A stretch of DNA of 33,684 bases from Candidatus Dormiibacterota bacterium (GTDB lineage: Bacteria; Chloroflexota; Dormibacteria; CF-121): NCBI GenBank assembly GCA_035544955.1, contig DASZZN010000003.1, positions 1-33,684 of the forward strand, in the 5' to 3' direction. The notes below the pieces were generated by a model. The model was not told the DNA's origin and made no database searches. It saw only the letters and a list, made by a program, of their open reading frames with translations. The translations under genes were made by a program, and so were the position numbers. Each line of letters begins with the position of its first letter. Within the stretch, counting starts at the first letter, position 1. This document shows positions 23,712-32,103 of the stretch, in pieces.

Positions 23712-25342
23712 ATGAGAATCGTACGCGCGAAACAGTTACCCGAAATTGCCGTCAAATTTCTGCGGATGAGCGATGCTCCGACACAGTCGCCCGAGAACTC
23801 TCTCGAAGGTCAGGACTGGGGCATCGACGAAGGGATCATCAGAAACCCCAGCCATGCATTGTTCGGCATTAACGTCATCCATACGTTCCGCCTCCTCCAC
23901 GCGTCACATCGCGGATTGAAAGGCGTCGAGGTTTTTGACGAGATGATCCGCTGGGCTCGCGCCGGACGGTTCAAGTACATCCTTGTCGACAAGTACGACC
24001 GCTTCGGCCGCAACCTCCGCGAAGCGGTCACCGTCGAGGATGAATTGAACGAAGCGGGCGTCTACATCGTCTCCGCCAAAGAGCAGTTCGATCAGCGACA
24101 GCCAGCGGGATGGCTCGCTAAGACGCTGATGCAGATGCTGGCCGACTTCTATAGCCGGAACCTCGCCACCGAGACTCGAAAAGGGATGCGGGCAAAGCTC
24201 GAACGCGGCGAGTGGCCATGGGCGGCTCCGCTGGGCTACAGACATCCGAGCCGGCGCACTGAGCGAGGACGCGCGGTCAGCATCCTTGAGGAAGATCCGG
24301 TCACTGGACCCCGCGTCCGGTGGGCATGGCAGGAATTCGCAACCGGGAAGTATACGTTGGACCAATGGATGGATACCTGGAATGCCCAGGAAGTCATTAA
24401 TCCTATCGGGAAGCGTCTCGTGAGGTCCCAGTGGCATGGCCTCTTCCGAAATCGGTCTACGTCGGAAAAATGCTCACTCGGCTCTTTCCAGGCGAAGAGT
24501 TCGAAGGCCACGAGGAAATGCCGCGACTTGTCAGCCCGGGAACCTTTGACCGGGTACAAGAGCTCCTTGACATCCGCAGCAGCCATAAGAAACAACACCA
24601 TGTCAACGACTACCCGCTCGTCAAGATTCTCTGGAGTCAGGAGGGTGGCTGTGGTTTCCACGGGGAGACTCAGCCTAAGAAGAAAGCCTCCTATTACCGG
24701 ACAAAGGCCAAGGTTGATGGGCGGAAGATCTATCTGGGCCAGAAAGGGGTCGAGAGCGAGTTCAGCAGGTTGTTGGCGCGAATCCAGATCCGTCCTGAGA
24801 TGGCGGATGGATGTAGGGCGGAACTGCTGGCCCGGCTCAAGGAGCGCGTTCCTGGGCAGCGCCAGCTTGAGGCGGACAAGCTCGAGAAGCAGGTGCATCG
24901 CCTTGAGGAAAAGGCGAGAACGCTGATCCGTCTGCACACAAACGGCGATATCTCGTACGACGAGTTCAGGGGCGAACGGTCACTGAACGAGGCCGCCCAG
25001 AGGGAGCTTCGGGAGCGGCTGAGCCATGCCAGCGCGGGCTTCGAGAAAGAGGCGCACGACGTCACCACCGGGCTGGCGATTTTGTCGAGCCTCGAGGTCA
25101 TCTGGGACCGGTGCGCGACGGCGGAACGGCGGCGAGAATTCGCAGAACTCCTGTTCTCCCGCGTGACCGTCGACCAATACTCTCGGACCCGGGATTGGGC
25201 TCTTAATAATCCTTTTCAGCGGCTTTTTGAATTCGCCCAGCCCGGTTCGAAACTTGTTCTGGATGGCGACCCCGAGCGGACTCGGGGCGCAAATACCATC
25301 GGTTCTCCTCAAATACGTTTGATATATCCGCACACCAAATAA
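23712..25342 (+). pseudogene. Large serine recombinase with a one-base frameshift
   Basis: Site-specific recombinase of the large serine family. Resolvase domain: VKFLRMSDAPTQSPENS with likely nucleophile Ser20, then YILVDKYDRFGRNLREAV (the DR-x-x-R motif, about residues 93-105) and MQMLADFYSRNLATETRKGM. It is followed by the Recombinase domain (GEWPWAAPLGYRHPS, QEFATGKYTLDQWMDTWN, SQWHGLFRN). Near 24450-24455 one base is missing; in the next frame PVYVGKMLTRLFPGEEFEGH continues. Then come a beta-ribbon or zinc-ribbon-like part (GGCGFHGETQPKKKASYY), a coiled coil (QLEADKLEKQVHRLEEKART) and the C-terminus. Restored length is about 543 aa, normal for the family. ATG 23712 starts the product MRIVRAKQLPE. 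The last codons coincide with repeat copy D. Confidence 0.92.
25266..25323 (+). repeat. Dispersed recombinase-tail repeat, copy D (in recombinase gene)
   Basis: This copy forms the final codons of the recombinase gene: GCGACCCCGAGCGGACTCGG, then GCGCAAATACCATCGGT, ending CAAATACGTTTGAT. The hairpin is CCCCGAG/CTCGGGG. The gene continues only 19 bases past it. Confidence 0.9.
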
Positions 25343-25504
25343 ACCGTTTAAGCGATACGCACCACCAGCCGAGTCCGTTCGAATCCGCCACGGGCTCCTC
25401 CGCAGCAGTCTGCTCTTAACGGTGACCGGGCTTGGCATTGTTCCGCCCCTGGCCAGCAGGGCTACTCCCTAAAGTCGGAAAGTTATCCTCTCTGTAGGTG
25501 AGCG

Positions 25505-25897
25505 GTGGGCCTGCTCGATCCTAAGCGTCAAGTCGAACTCGATGAGCTGCTGACCGCCCTTGCAGCGGCCGGATCGTCGCCTGACGATCCCGTCGTGATG
25601 TACCTCCGTGAGATTGCGTCCGTTGAAGCGCTGCCACGCGAGACGGAAGCCGACCTGCTCGCCGCCATCCGGCGCGGTGACGAAGCTGCACACTACCGGT
25701 TGACCGAGCTCAACCTCTGGGAAGTCGTCCGCATGGCGCAGCAATTTATTGGCCGTGGAGTGTCATTTCTCGATCTCGTGCAGGAGGGCAACCTTGGCTT
25801 GATTCGAGCAGTCTCCGAAGTCCCTTTAGAGCAGGAATCGTTCGGCGAGAAACGTGATGCGCGCGTCCGCGAGGCGATCGAGGGGGCCTTCGGTTGA
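25505..25897 (+). CDS. Free-standing, truncated sigma-70-like protein
   Basis: 130 aa. Residues about 27-60 (DDPVVMYLREIASVEALPRE and following) match sigma region 1.2. Residues about 55-102 (ADLLAAIRRGDEAAHYRLTE, then MAQQFIGRGVSFLDLVQEGN and LGLIRAV) match regions 2.1-2.2, which contact the beta' clamp. After LIRAV a true sigma factor would continue into region 2.3-2.4 (-10 melting and recognition) and regions 3-4; none of this is present, and the last 27 residues are unrelated. Start GTG 25505 with AGGTGA just upstream. It could be a shortened sigma pseudogene or a small RNA-polymerase-binding protein that occupies the clamp without reading promoters. No neighbour helps decide. Confidence 0.8.
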   Translation: MGLLDPKRQVELDELLTALAAAGSSPDDPVVMYLREIASVEALPRETEADLLAAIRRGDEAAHYRLTELNLWEVVRMAQQFIGRGVSFLDLVQEGNLGLIRAVSEVPLEQESFGEKRDARVREAIEGAFG

Positions 25898-25980
25898 ACT
25901 TCTCTTGCCTCCGTTGCGGGCGCTTCAGGCTCTTTCATTAGTGGCCGGCGCGAGACCTCGGCCTCGGATCGAATCGGGAT

Positions 25981-26006
25981 GTTCGATTAGTGTCCGCCAC
26001 GGGCTA
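25981..26006 (+). repeat. 26-bp direct repeat, left copy
   Basis: Begins GTTCGATTAGTGTCCGCC and ends ACGGGCTA; exactly identical to 26570-26595. A shorter, imperfect relative (GTTCGAATCCGCCACGGGCT) lies at 25377-25396 just after the recombinase gene. Confidence 0.92.
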
Positions 26007-26060
26007 TGACCGTAATTTGCCTGCATCGCCCGCTCCTCACAAGGGAAGAGCTTGCCTCGC

Positions 26061-26492
26061 CTAAATCCGTGTGAAGTCGTAAGTCCACGTGCAATCGGTT
26101 ACCGGCTCTGGTGTGGCCATAGTGAGACCATCGCCGAAATAGACGTTGGTATATACCTTGTACTGCTGCCCTGGGATGTCGCCCGTGACTCCAGTCGGCG
26201 AGTCGCGGTTGTTTATGTAGAAGTCCAGCTTGTACCATTCCACTCCATCTGCCCCCGCCAGTTGTAGTCGGATTGCACAGCCGCCCACTCCTTCCTCGAC
26301 CGTGACACGGTAGCGACCGGCCGGAAGGTATCCAAGGTCAGCAGTGGTCCCTCGTCCGTGGAGAACAATCGTGTTGCCACGATGCTCGATTCGCGTTCCG
26401 GGGCCTTTCCCCAGATTAGTGAGAGCGAGCACACTCCCAACCACGATGCATAGCAGGATTGCCCCAACCGCACCCGCCTTCCATAGCTTCAT
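26061..26492 (-). CDS. Small membrane-anchored protein bracketed by direct repeats
   Basis: 143 aa from ATG 26492: MKLWKAGAVGAILLCIVVGS, an N-terminal anchor or uncleaved signal, then an extracytoplasmic beta-rich part (NTIVLHGRGTTADLGYLPAG, RYRVTVEEGVGGCAIRLQLA) with two cysteines (GGCAIR and TDCTWTYD). A longer frame starts at 26558 but adds a Pro/Arg-rich lead that does not suit a signal. The pattern GRYRVTVEEG...CAIRLQL resembles small secreted beta-sandwich domains; I cannot name the family. Its overall build is like the protein at 5181-5588. The gene sits between two identical 26-bp repeats and may have been brought in as a unit. Confidence 0.78.
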   Translation of the reverse strand: MKLWKAGAVGAILLCIVVGSVLALTNLGKGPGTRIEHRGNTIVLHGRGTTADLGYLPAGRYRVTVEEGVGGCAIRLQLAGADGVEWYKLDFYINNRDSPTGVTGDIPGQQYKVYTNVYFGDGLTMATPEPVTDCTWTYDFTRI

Positions 26493-26569
26493 TGCGTGCT
26501 TCTTCTTCGTGGCTGGTGGCCACACTCGAAGAACGCATCCGCTCAGCGGTTCCGGCACCTACTCCTAGC

Positions 26570-26595
26570 GTTCGATTAGTGTCCGCCACGGGCTA
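26570..26595 (+). repeat. 26-bp direct repeat, right copy
   Basis: Identical to 25981-26006, same orientation, 589 bases apart. Together the copies enclose the small gene at 26061-26492. Confidence 0.92.
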
Positions 26596-27020
26596 AAACC
26601 CCACTTCTGTCCTTACGACTAACGTCGCGAGTTCCTTAACGGCAACTCGATGGATGGATTCGATTGGTGCACTCGGCTGAGCCGGTGGCGCGACGTGATC
26701 CGCGTGAGGTCTCAACTCGACGGTACCGCTCCTCGAGGCCACAACTCCTTCTCATCGTCTGAGAGATGGGTGGCTACCGGATTCCATGACCGGCATGCGC
26801 CTCGACGAAACGCTGCCGGCATTCCGCGCCAAGTAAACGGCGGTCAGCGATCGCCGGATGCCTCGATCGTTGCCCGCTCTCGTCTGCTTCGCCACCAGCC
26901 CGTCACAGACCGCTCATACGCTGGTCCCAGATGCTGGCTCAGTTGCGCAGACTTGTCAGCCACCGGTTGGCACTCGACGTTGGCATCGGCATCGCTCTTG
27001 CCGTGCCCGTTGTGCCGTGC
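26596..27020. other. Intergenic stretch without recognisable content
   Basis: One frame (26650-27030) stays open for 126 codons, but its product is Arg/Ser/Cys-rich with no family resemblance and no ribosome site, so I do not call it a gene. No repeat or RNA was recognised. Confidence 0.5.
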
Positions 27021-28415
27021 TCATCTATAGCCCGGCCGACTGGCGATCCGTGCGCGTGCATACCGCACTAAGACAATGAGCAGGAAGAATAACGCGCTAA
27101 CGACGAGATACGGCGTGGTGCGAGCGGAGTTGAGCGGGTTTTCTGCCTGTTGCAACGGCGCCGCTGCTGCCGGAAGAGCCGATGTCCCGCCGGGGTCGAA
27201 GAGGACGCTCTCGTTAGAGAGCATCACCAGCACTCTCCCGGTCGAGAGGCGAACGGCCTCGATCCCGAATGCCGAACTAGCGCTAATCACGCTCGGGCCC
27301 GCGTTCCAGCGGTCTACGGTCGGGTCGTAAAACTCGGCAACCAGCGGGCTGGTCGGCGTAGCCGACGGCCCTCGGAGGAGGAGCAGCACTCGCCCGTCAT
27401 TGAGCAGGACGGCGGACGCTGCGCCATTCGTCGCGATGGGTGGTGCCGTTGACAGCCTTGACCAGGAATCAGACACCGGATCGTAAAGCTCCCCGCTTGT
27501 GAGCGAGGAGAAAATACCTGGTGTTGCATTGGCCGGTAGGCGCACACCACCAATCACGAGTACCTTGCCATTGGCCAGTCGCGTAGCGATGGCCGAGGAG
27601 CGACTCTCAAGCAGTGGATGGGCTTTCGACCAAGTCCCCGTGCCAGGGTCGTAGAGCCAGCTATCGACCACTGATCCCCTATTCGCCACATAGCCTCCGG
27701 CGAGCAGGACTTTGCCGGACTCGAGGAGGGTGGCCGTAAACTGCTCGATCGGCTCGGGGAGACTAAAGGGCTGCTTCCAACTCCTCGTGGTCGGGTCGAA
27801 TATCTCAGCTGTGGCGAGCGGCGGTGGTGCCTCTCCGATGGTTAGCGCGCTTCCCCCATAGCCTCCGAGGACGAGGACGCGCCCATCGGCAAGAAGGAGC
27901 GCGGTATGACCTTCGCGAGGGACGGACATGTGACCGGCGGAGACCCACTTCCCGCTCGGCAGGTAAAGGATTGCACTATCGGTACCGCCCCCGGTCAATG
28001 AATTCGGGCCCTCGTACCCGCCTGTAAACAGAACGGATCCGTCGCGAAGCGTCGTCGCCGTCTGCTGGGCGCCGGGCGCGGGCATTCGCGCTACAGCCGT
28101 CCAGGTGTTCGTGACGGGGTCGTAGCGGTCGGTGCCGGCAGACGGTTTCCCGTTGGCGAAGTAACCTCCGGTCGCCAGCGCGGCGCCATCCGCAAGGGCA
28201 ACAAGTGTTGCGCCATCACGACTCGAGGCGGTGTCAACAGGAGCTCCCCACCTGGCCAGTGCGGATGACGGACTCGAGCTGCCTCCTAGCGCCGTACCAG
28301 TGCCTGAAGGCGCGGGCTGGACCGAACTACCACTAGGTTCGGCCGCCTCGGCCGCGAGACTGGCCAGGCTCAGGATCGCCGCTGCGACCAGTCCGAGCGA
28401 AGCGATCCGTCTCAC
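27021..28415 (-). CDS. Membrane-anchored kelch-repeat protein, third gene of ABC permease operon
   Basis: 464 aa. N-terminal signal (MRRIASLGLVAAAILSLASL) and a C-terminal membrane segment (PYLVVSALFFLLIVLVRYAR) followed by a basic tail, so the propeller is displayed outside and anchored at its end. Six kelch units of about 50 residues follow the pattern ...TATTLRDGSVLFTGGY...YLPSGKW, TALLLADGRVLVLGGYGG...FDPTTRSW, ATLLESGKVLLAGGYV...YDPGTGTW and IATRLANGKVLVIGGVR...YDPVSDSW, each with the GG pair and the later W. The start is GTG 28415, forming GTGA with the stop of the OppC-like gene, so expression is coupled. A kelch propeller with an ABC permease pair suggests a surface-bound binding or sensing part, but this is inference. 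Confidence 0.9.
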   Translation of the reverse strand: MRRIASLGLVAAAILSLASLAAEAAEPSGSSVQPAPSGTGTALGGSSSPSSALARWGAPVDTASSRDGATLVALADGAALATGGYFANGKPSAGTDRYDPVTNTWTAVARMPAPGAQQTATTLRDGSVLFTGGYEGPNSLTGGGTDSAILYLPSGKWVSAGHMSVPREGHTALLLADGRVLVLGGYGGSALTIGEAPPPLATAEIFDPTTRSWKQPFSLPEPIEQFTATLLESGKVLLAGGYVANRGSVVDSWLYDPGTGTWSKAHPLLESRSSAIATRLANGKVLVIGGVRLPANATPGIFSSLTSGELYDPVSDSWSRLSTAPPIATNGAASAVLLNDGRVLLLLRGPSATPTSPLVAEFYDPTVDRWNAGPSVISASSAFGIEAVRLSTGRVLVMLSNESVLFDPGGTSALPAAAAPLQQAENPLNSARTTPYLVVSALFFLLIVLVRYARARIASRPGYR

Positions 28416-29365
28416 GCCACTCGTACCGCTGATCGGGAACGCAGCGCGAGGCCAATCAGCTCGAACGAGAGGGCCATCAACGCGATAGCCACGGCCGGCA
28501 CGATGGCCGGTAGGAACTCGCCGTGCAAGATATAGCGCCGCGCGTCCGCCACCAGTTGTCCAAGCTCCGGACGTACCAGCAGGTGGACGATGTTGTTATT
28601 CGGCTGAGACGTGGTGACCACAGGGCCAAGGTAGACCTGCAAGTAGCCCAGCTCGGCCAACAGGACCAGAACCGCGCTCGCCTGGAAAGGAATCTCCACG
28701 GTGAGTGCCGGCCGCAAGTGCGGCATCACATGGAGGCGGAAAAAAGTCAGAGCGGGCGTCCCAAGCGCCTTGGCCCCTATGGCGAAGGGCTGGGCGCGCA
28801 CGTATGAAACGCGCTCGGCGACCACCTCAGCAACATCGCGCCAGCCGATGACGGACAAGCCAACCACGAAGGCGAAGAGCTTTCCTCTGGAGGACAGATT
28901 GTGAACCACGATGATGGCCAGTGCCAGGTAGGGAAATCCGACAACCCAGCGACCCATTCCCCGGCTGATCGTTCGCACCAGCGTACTGCCCATGCTCATG
29001 GCGATGCCGGCAACAAACCCAACAAACAATCGAGCCACCACGACGATCGCCACCAATTGAAGGGACGGCAAGGCTCCGTGCGCGATGAGCGCGAGCAGGT
29101 CGCGACCTCCCTCATCAGAACCCAGGAGGTAGAAATGCGTACCCCCGGGTTGGGCATTGAAGTCGAAGACGTTGAGGGTTGTGAGCGCGGGAAAGGGAGC
29201 GAGTTTCACGGTGGTGGTCCCACTCACCACGCCGCCGGCCCAGACCGTAGTTGCCCATTTGACGGGTATGAGCAGCCCCCCAACCAGAAGACCGACGAGC
29301 GCAATGAGGAGGATAATTGCGCCAAGAGTCAGCAGCGCCTTCGGCAATCGAGCCAGTGGCTTCAC
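28412..29365 (-). CDS. ABC transporter permease, OppC/DppC type
   Basis: 317-aa inner-membrane permease of the peptide/nickel (PepT) family. N-terminal TM (ALLTLGAIILLIALVGLLVG), a periplasmic loop with HFYLLGSDEGGRDLLALIAH (the G-T/S-D-x-x-G-R-D motif typical of OppC), then five TM segments. The EAA-type cytoplasmic loop, which docks on the ATPase, reads IGAKALGTPALTFFRLHVMP. Start GTG 29365, overlapping the stop of the OppB-like gene (GTGA). Frames continuing upstream to 30304 are shadow sequence. No ATPase or substrate-binding gene is present in the window on this operon. Confidence 0.92.
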   Translation of the reverse strand: MKPLARLPKALLTLGAIILLIALVGLLVGGLLIPVKWATTVWAGGVVSGTTTVKLAPFPALTTLNVFDFNAQPGGTHFYLLGSDEGGRDLLALIAHGALPSLQLVAIVVVARLFVGFVAGIAMSMGSTLVRTISRGMGRWVVGFPYLALAIIVVHNLSSRGKLFAFVVGLSVIGWRDVAEVVAERVSYVRAQPFAIGAKALGTPALTFFRLHVMPHLRPALTVEIPFQASAVLVLLAELGYLQVYLGPVVTTSQPNNNIVHLLVRPELGQLVADARRYILHGEFLPAIVPAVAIALMALSFELIGLALRSRSAVRVA

Positions 29366-30291
29366 GCTTTCTCCAGCTGCAGGTCTCGAAGGCGCGGGTC
29401 GAGTCGGGTCTGTAGCATTCCCACCGCTGCCTCGATAAGGACCAAGACAACGGCCATGGCCACGACGAGCGCAATGGCGAGCTGGGGTTGCGGCTGCGGC
29501 GGGTTGTCGCCGTAGCCCACGCCAAGGGACAGCACCAGCAGTTGGCCGAACCCCGGATAGGCAAAGAAGAACTCGACGAGTGGGAGCGAGCCGATCATGA
29601 GTCGGAACGAACTCAGCCAGCCGGTGGCGATGGTTGCGGCGGCCGGCCGAAAGATGTGCCGCGCCGCGATTCTCCCCCAGGGCAGACCGCGGGCGCGCGC
29701 GGCGCGAACGTGGTCGGCGGTTTCCTCCAGATCGAGCGTTACCCGGGCCTGGCGGAAGATGTAGGCCGCCGGGCGGATACCCAACACGACGGAGGCCCAC
29801 AGAACCTGCAGTGCTGACACCGTTCCGTAGGCTCCGCCGACTGGCGTCCCAGTGGCGCTGTAGATGAGGAATTGAACCTCCTGCACGACCGCGGCAATCA
29901 GAAACGTCGGCGCCACCCAGAGAACGGTGACCAAGGGAATCACCGCCAGTAAACGTCGACTCCTGCTCGCGGTGATGAGGAAGGCAGCTCCCAGCCCGCT
30001 GCAGGTCGCCCAGACGACGGTCGTCGCCAGGAGCGCCAAGCTCCGCAGAGAGGCCGAGACAGCCGTTTGGGCGATATTCCCCGCGTCGGGCGCCGGTCCG
30101 GATGTCGGAGGCCCAGGCTCCGCTGGGGCACCGCTCACGAGCCACCAGCTGACGAGTAGAATCCCGCTGACCTGAAAGGCCAGCACGGCCAGGAAACGGA
30201 CTCGCGGCCAGATACGCTCGGAGCCCGAGAACACAGCAGGGAGGGCTAGGCTCACCGTAAGTGCAATTAGGCTCAGGTTCAGCCAGATCAT
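29362..30291 (-). CDS. ABC transporter permease, OppB/DppB type
   Basis: 309-aa polytopic permease, partner of the OppC-like protein. Hydrophobic segments lie at about 1-18, 33-51, 90-113 and 120-145, and several follow. The EAA loop reads VRAARARGLPWGRIAARHIF, next to RPAAATIATGWLSSFRLMIG and the family pattern LPLVEFFFAYPGFGQLLVLS (usually V-E-x-x-F-x-x-P-G-x-G). Start ATG 30291. First gene of the three-gene operon on this strand; each overlap is 4 bases. Slightly divergent at the N-terminus compared with standard OppB (an extra TM pair), so the substrate is not predictable. Confidence 0.9.
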   Translation of the reverse strand: MIWLNLSLIALTVSLALPAVFSGSERIWPRVRFLAVLAFQVSGILLVSWWLVSGAPAEPGPPTSGPAPDAGNIAQTAVSASLRSLALLATTVVWATCSGLGAAFLITASRSRRLLAVIPLVTVLWVAPTFLIAAVVQEVQFLIYSATGTPVGGAYGTVSALQVLWASVVLGIRPAAYIFRQARVTLDLEETADHVRAARARGLPWGRIAARHIFRPAAATIATGWLSSFRLMIGSLPLVEFFFAYPGFGQLLVLSLGVGYGDNPPQPQPQLAIALVVAMAVVLVLIEAAVGMLQTRLDPRLRDLQLEKA

Positions 30292-30598
30292 GTGTCGCCG
30301 CCAAGATTATCCCGGCCGACTATTGGGAAGTTGTTAGTCGGAACCCGTGATTGCCCCACGGCTGATGGTCTACCGATGAATGCAAAGGGCAGCGATTGGT
30401 TTCAGAGAGCGGGAGACGAGTGTCGTGCTCACGCAAGGCCACGAATGGTCTGGCATCCCGACTTGTTCTGACGACGTAGGCCTTGCTCGGACTCGCGTTC
30501 GAACCCGCGCGGGAACCACTTGGCGACCCTGGTCGCTGCTTGCGCGGCGTCCCAATGCGCGATGCCACTTGACGGGTAGGGGTTTCGAGGCTGAGCCT
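30292..30598. other. Intergenic stretch between the ABC operon and a membrane-protein gene
   Basis: Upstream region of the permease operon and downstream region of the gene at 30599-31012. Short open frames exist but none has family-like sequence or a ribosome site. No clear promoter was recognised. Confidence 0.45.
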
Positions 30599-31012
30599 TT
30601 AGTGCCAGCCGATGCGAAGCAGAGGCGGCAGATACAAACCGATCACGCCGAGAATGGCAACTGCCCCGGTCGCGGTCCATCCGACGATCTTCAGCGTGCG
30701 CGACGGTGCCGGGTGCCTGGACAACAAGAACGCAGTGACACCAGCCGCTGCTGCTCCACCGCTAAGCCTGGGCGCGAACGAGAAGATCAAACCACACACG
30801 AGAATGACACCGACCGCCGAGACCTTGCTCCGGAGTGACCAATTCTTGGTGAAGAACATGGCAACAACGCCGAGGGGCCAGAGTATTGCTGACAGGGATA
30901 CAACTGCCAGGTCCGCACGACTCGCGCGTTGATTCGTGCTGAACGGCTGCGTCGCAGGCTTGATCTGCTCCACGGGACTCTCTGGAACACGTAACGCACC
31001 GGGTCGCACCAT
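30599..31012 (-). CDS. Small polytopic membrane protein, unknown family
   Basis: 137 aa from ATG 31012. After a polar lead of about 33 residues come hydrophobic stretches ADLAVVSLSAILWPLGVVAM, SKVSAVGVILVCGLIFSFAP, GGAAAAGVTAFLL and IVGWTATGAVAILGVIGLYL, so three to four membrane segments. The layout (polar Pro/Gln-containing lead, then segments ending WPLGVVAMFF) resembles DUF4190-like small membrane proteins, but I cannot confirm this. Divergent from the membrane protein at 31138. Confidence 0.75.
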   Translation of the reverse strand: MVRPGALRVPESPVEQIKPATQPFSTNQRASRADLAVVSLSAILWPLGVVAMFFTKNWSLRSKVSAVGVILVCGLIFSFAPRLSGGAAAAGVTAFLLSRHPAPSRTLKIVGWTATGAVAILGVIGLYLPPLLRIGWH

Positions 31013-31137
31013 CCTTCAGGGTCGGTCGTACTCAACCAGATCACAGGGAAACGGTCGACACCCGTTTGGCAAGCCCCAACAGAAGTGTCAGGTTATCCGC
31101 GTCATATCGAAGTGCGAGTCAGCAAGGGTCCCCGACG

Positions 31138-32103
31138 GTGAGCGATCTCGTCCACCGAACGCCCTGGCCTAGGCGCTTGTGGGTGCCGGCTCGAATCCGC
31201 TTTGCGACGAGCCTCACCCCGGATGAGATCGTCGCCCGACTTGCTGATCAGAGCCAAGGCTACACCGCCCCTCGTGACGGGAACCTAAGCAAGATCGGCT
31301 ATCGAATCGAAGTCACTCCACGGGGTTTCAAGCTTTTCAAGGTCGCTGGGAGGTTTCTTGGCAACCCACCCCGGACGATCGCGGTTCTCGATGCAACTAC
31401 TTCGCAGACAGGTGCGGGCACGGTTATCAACGGCGAGGCGCGACTGCCGTACCCGTACTTGACCATGTTCTGCGTCTTCTGGCTTGCTACGATCGGCAGC
31501 TCCCTCTTCCCTGACAAAGGAATGTTCGTTGCCGCGCTGATTCTCTGGGGAGGGTTCGGGTCACTGTTCACGCTGGCACAGCGCGTGGACGCTGGCCGAA
31601 GCGTTTCCACGTTTGCAAGCCGGTTAGAGATCGCCCTGGGAGCACCGTTGGCGACTTCACTCCCCGACGTGGAAATTCCTACTGCACCTAACCTCCCGCC
31701 ACAATTTGTCCGTCCGCCACTCTTCAGCTCTCGCCTTGAGGCCGGGATCTTCCTCGCCGGGCTCACAGCTTTCTGGGGCGGCTTCCTAATCCTGGGTCTG
31801 ATGCAGGCGACAATGGACGGACACTCAGCTCACCACGGGCCGACGGGCCCCGGGGAAGTCGCCGTATTTGTGCTGATCTTGGTGGGCGGTCTCCTCGCAA
31901 CTATTGCACAGCGGGGCCTGCTGGTGCGCATGACTCAGACGACCATCCCCACGGCCGGAACGATGATGCGGATGATTATGCCGGGTACGCTCAGCGGTGC
32001 AGCTCGTAAACTCGGCTTGAATGGGCCGGTGGTGGCAGGGATTCTTTATCTCGTCCTTGTCCTGGGCATCGTCACCTTCTTGAGCTCACTTACGGTTCGC
32101 TGA
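31138..32103 (+). CDS. Membrane protein with cytoplasmic N-terminal domain, unknown family
   Basis: 321 aa from GTG 31138; an ATG frame from 31066 adds 24 residues with no clear function. The first ~110 residues form a soluble domain (RIRFATSLTPDEIVARLADQ, IGYRIEVTPRGFKLFKVAGR, FLGNPPRTIAVLDATTSQTG), a beta-strand pattern of the kind seen in small domains that precede membrane pairs. Then two TM segments close together (LTMFCVFWLATIGSSLF and MFVAALILWGGFGSLFTLA), a middle soluble part with FASRLEIALGAPL, and a second membrane half (GIFLAGLTAFWGGFLILGLM, EVAVFVLILVGGLLATIAQR, and a last TM near the end). I do not recognise the family. Single gene. Confidence 0.75.
   Translation: MSDLVHRTPWPRRLWVPARIRFATSLTPDEIVARLADQSQGYTAPRDGNLSKIGYRIEVTPRGFKLFKVAGRFLGNPPRTIAVLDATTSQTGAGTVINGEARLPYPYLTMFCVFWLATIGSSLFPDKGMFVAALILWGGFGSLFTLAQRVDAGRSVSTFASRLEIALGAPLATSLPDVEIPTAPNLPPQFVRPPLFSSRLEAGIFLAGLTAFWGGFLILGLMQATMDGHSAHHGPTGPGEVAVFVLILVGGLLATIAQRGLLVRMTQTTIPTAGTMMRMIMPGTLSGAARKLGLNGPVVAGILYLVLVLGIVTFLSSLTVR

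Noticed and set aside
25377-25400. GTTCGAATCCGCCACGGGCTCC as a tRNA 3' end
   Set aside because: The T loop looks right, but the stem bases on the two sides do not pair and no acceptor, anticodon or D arm is upstream. Better seen as a relative of the 26-bp repeat.
26650-27030. 126-codon plus-strand open frame
   Set aside because: No ribosome site, no family resemblance, and composition rich in Arg, Ser and Cys as expected of a chance frame in GC-rich DNA.
28416-30304. One 630-codon minus-strand frame covering both permease genes
   Set aside because: Only the part from GTG 29365 is permease-like; the upstream part is a shadow of the OppB-like gene, which is read in a different frame from 30291.
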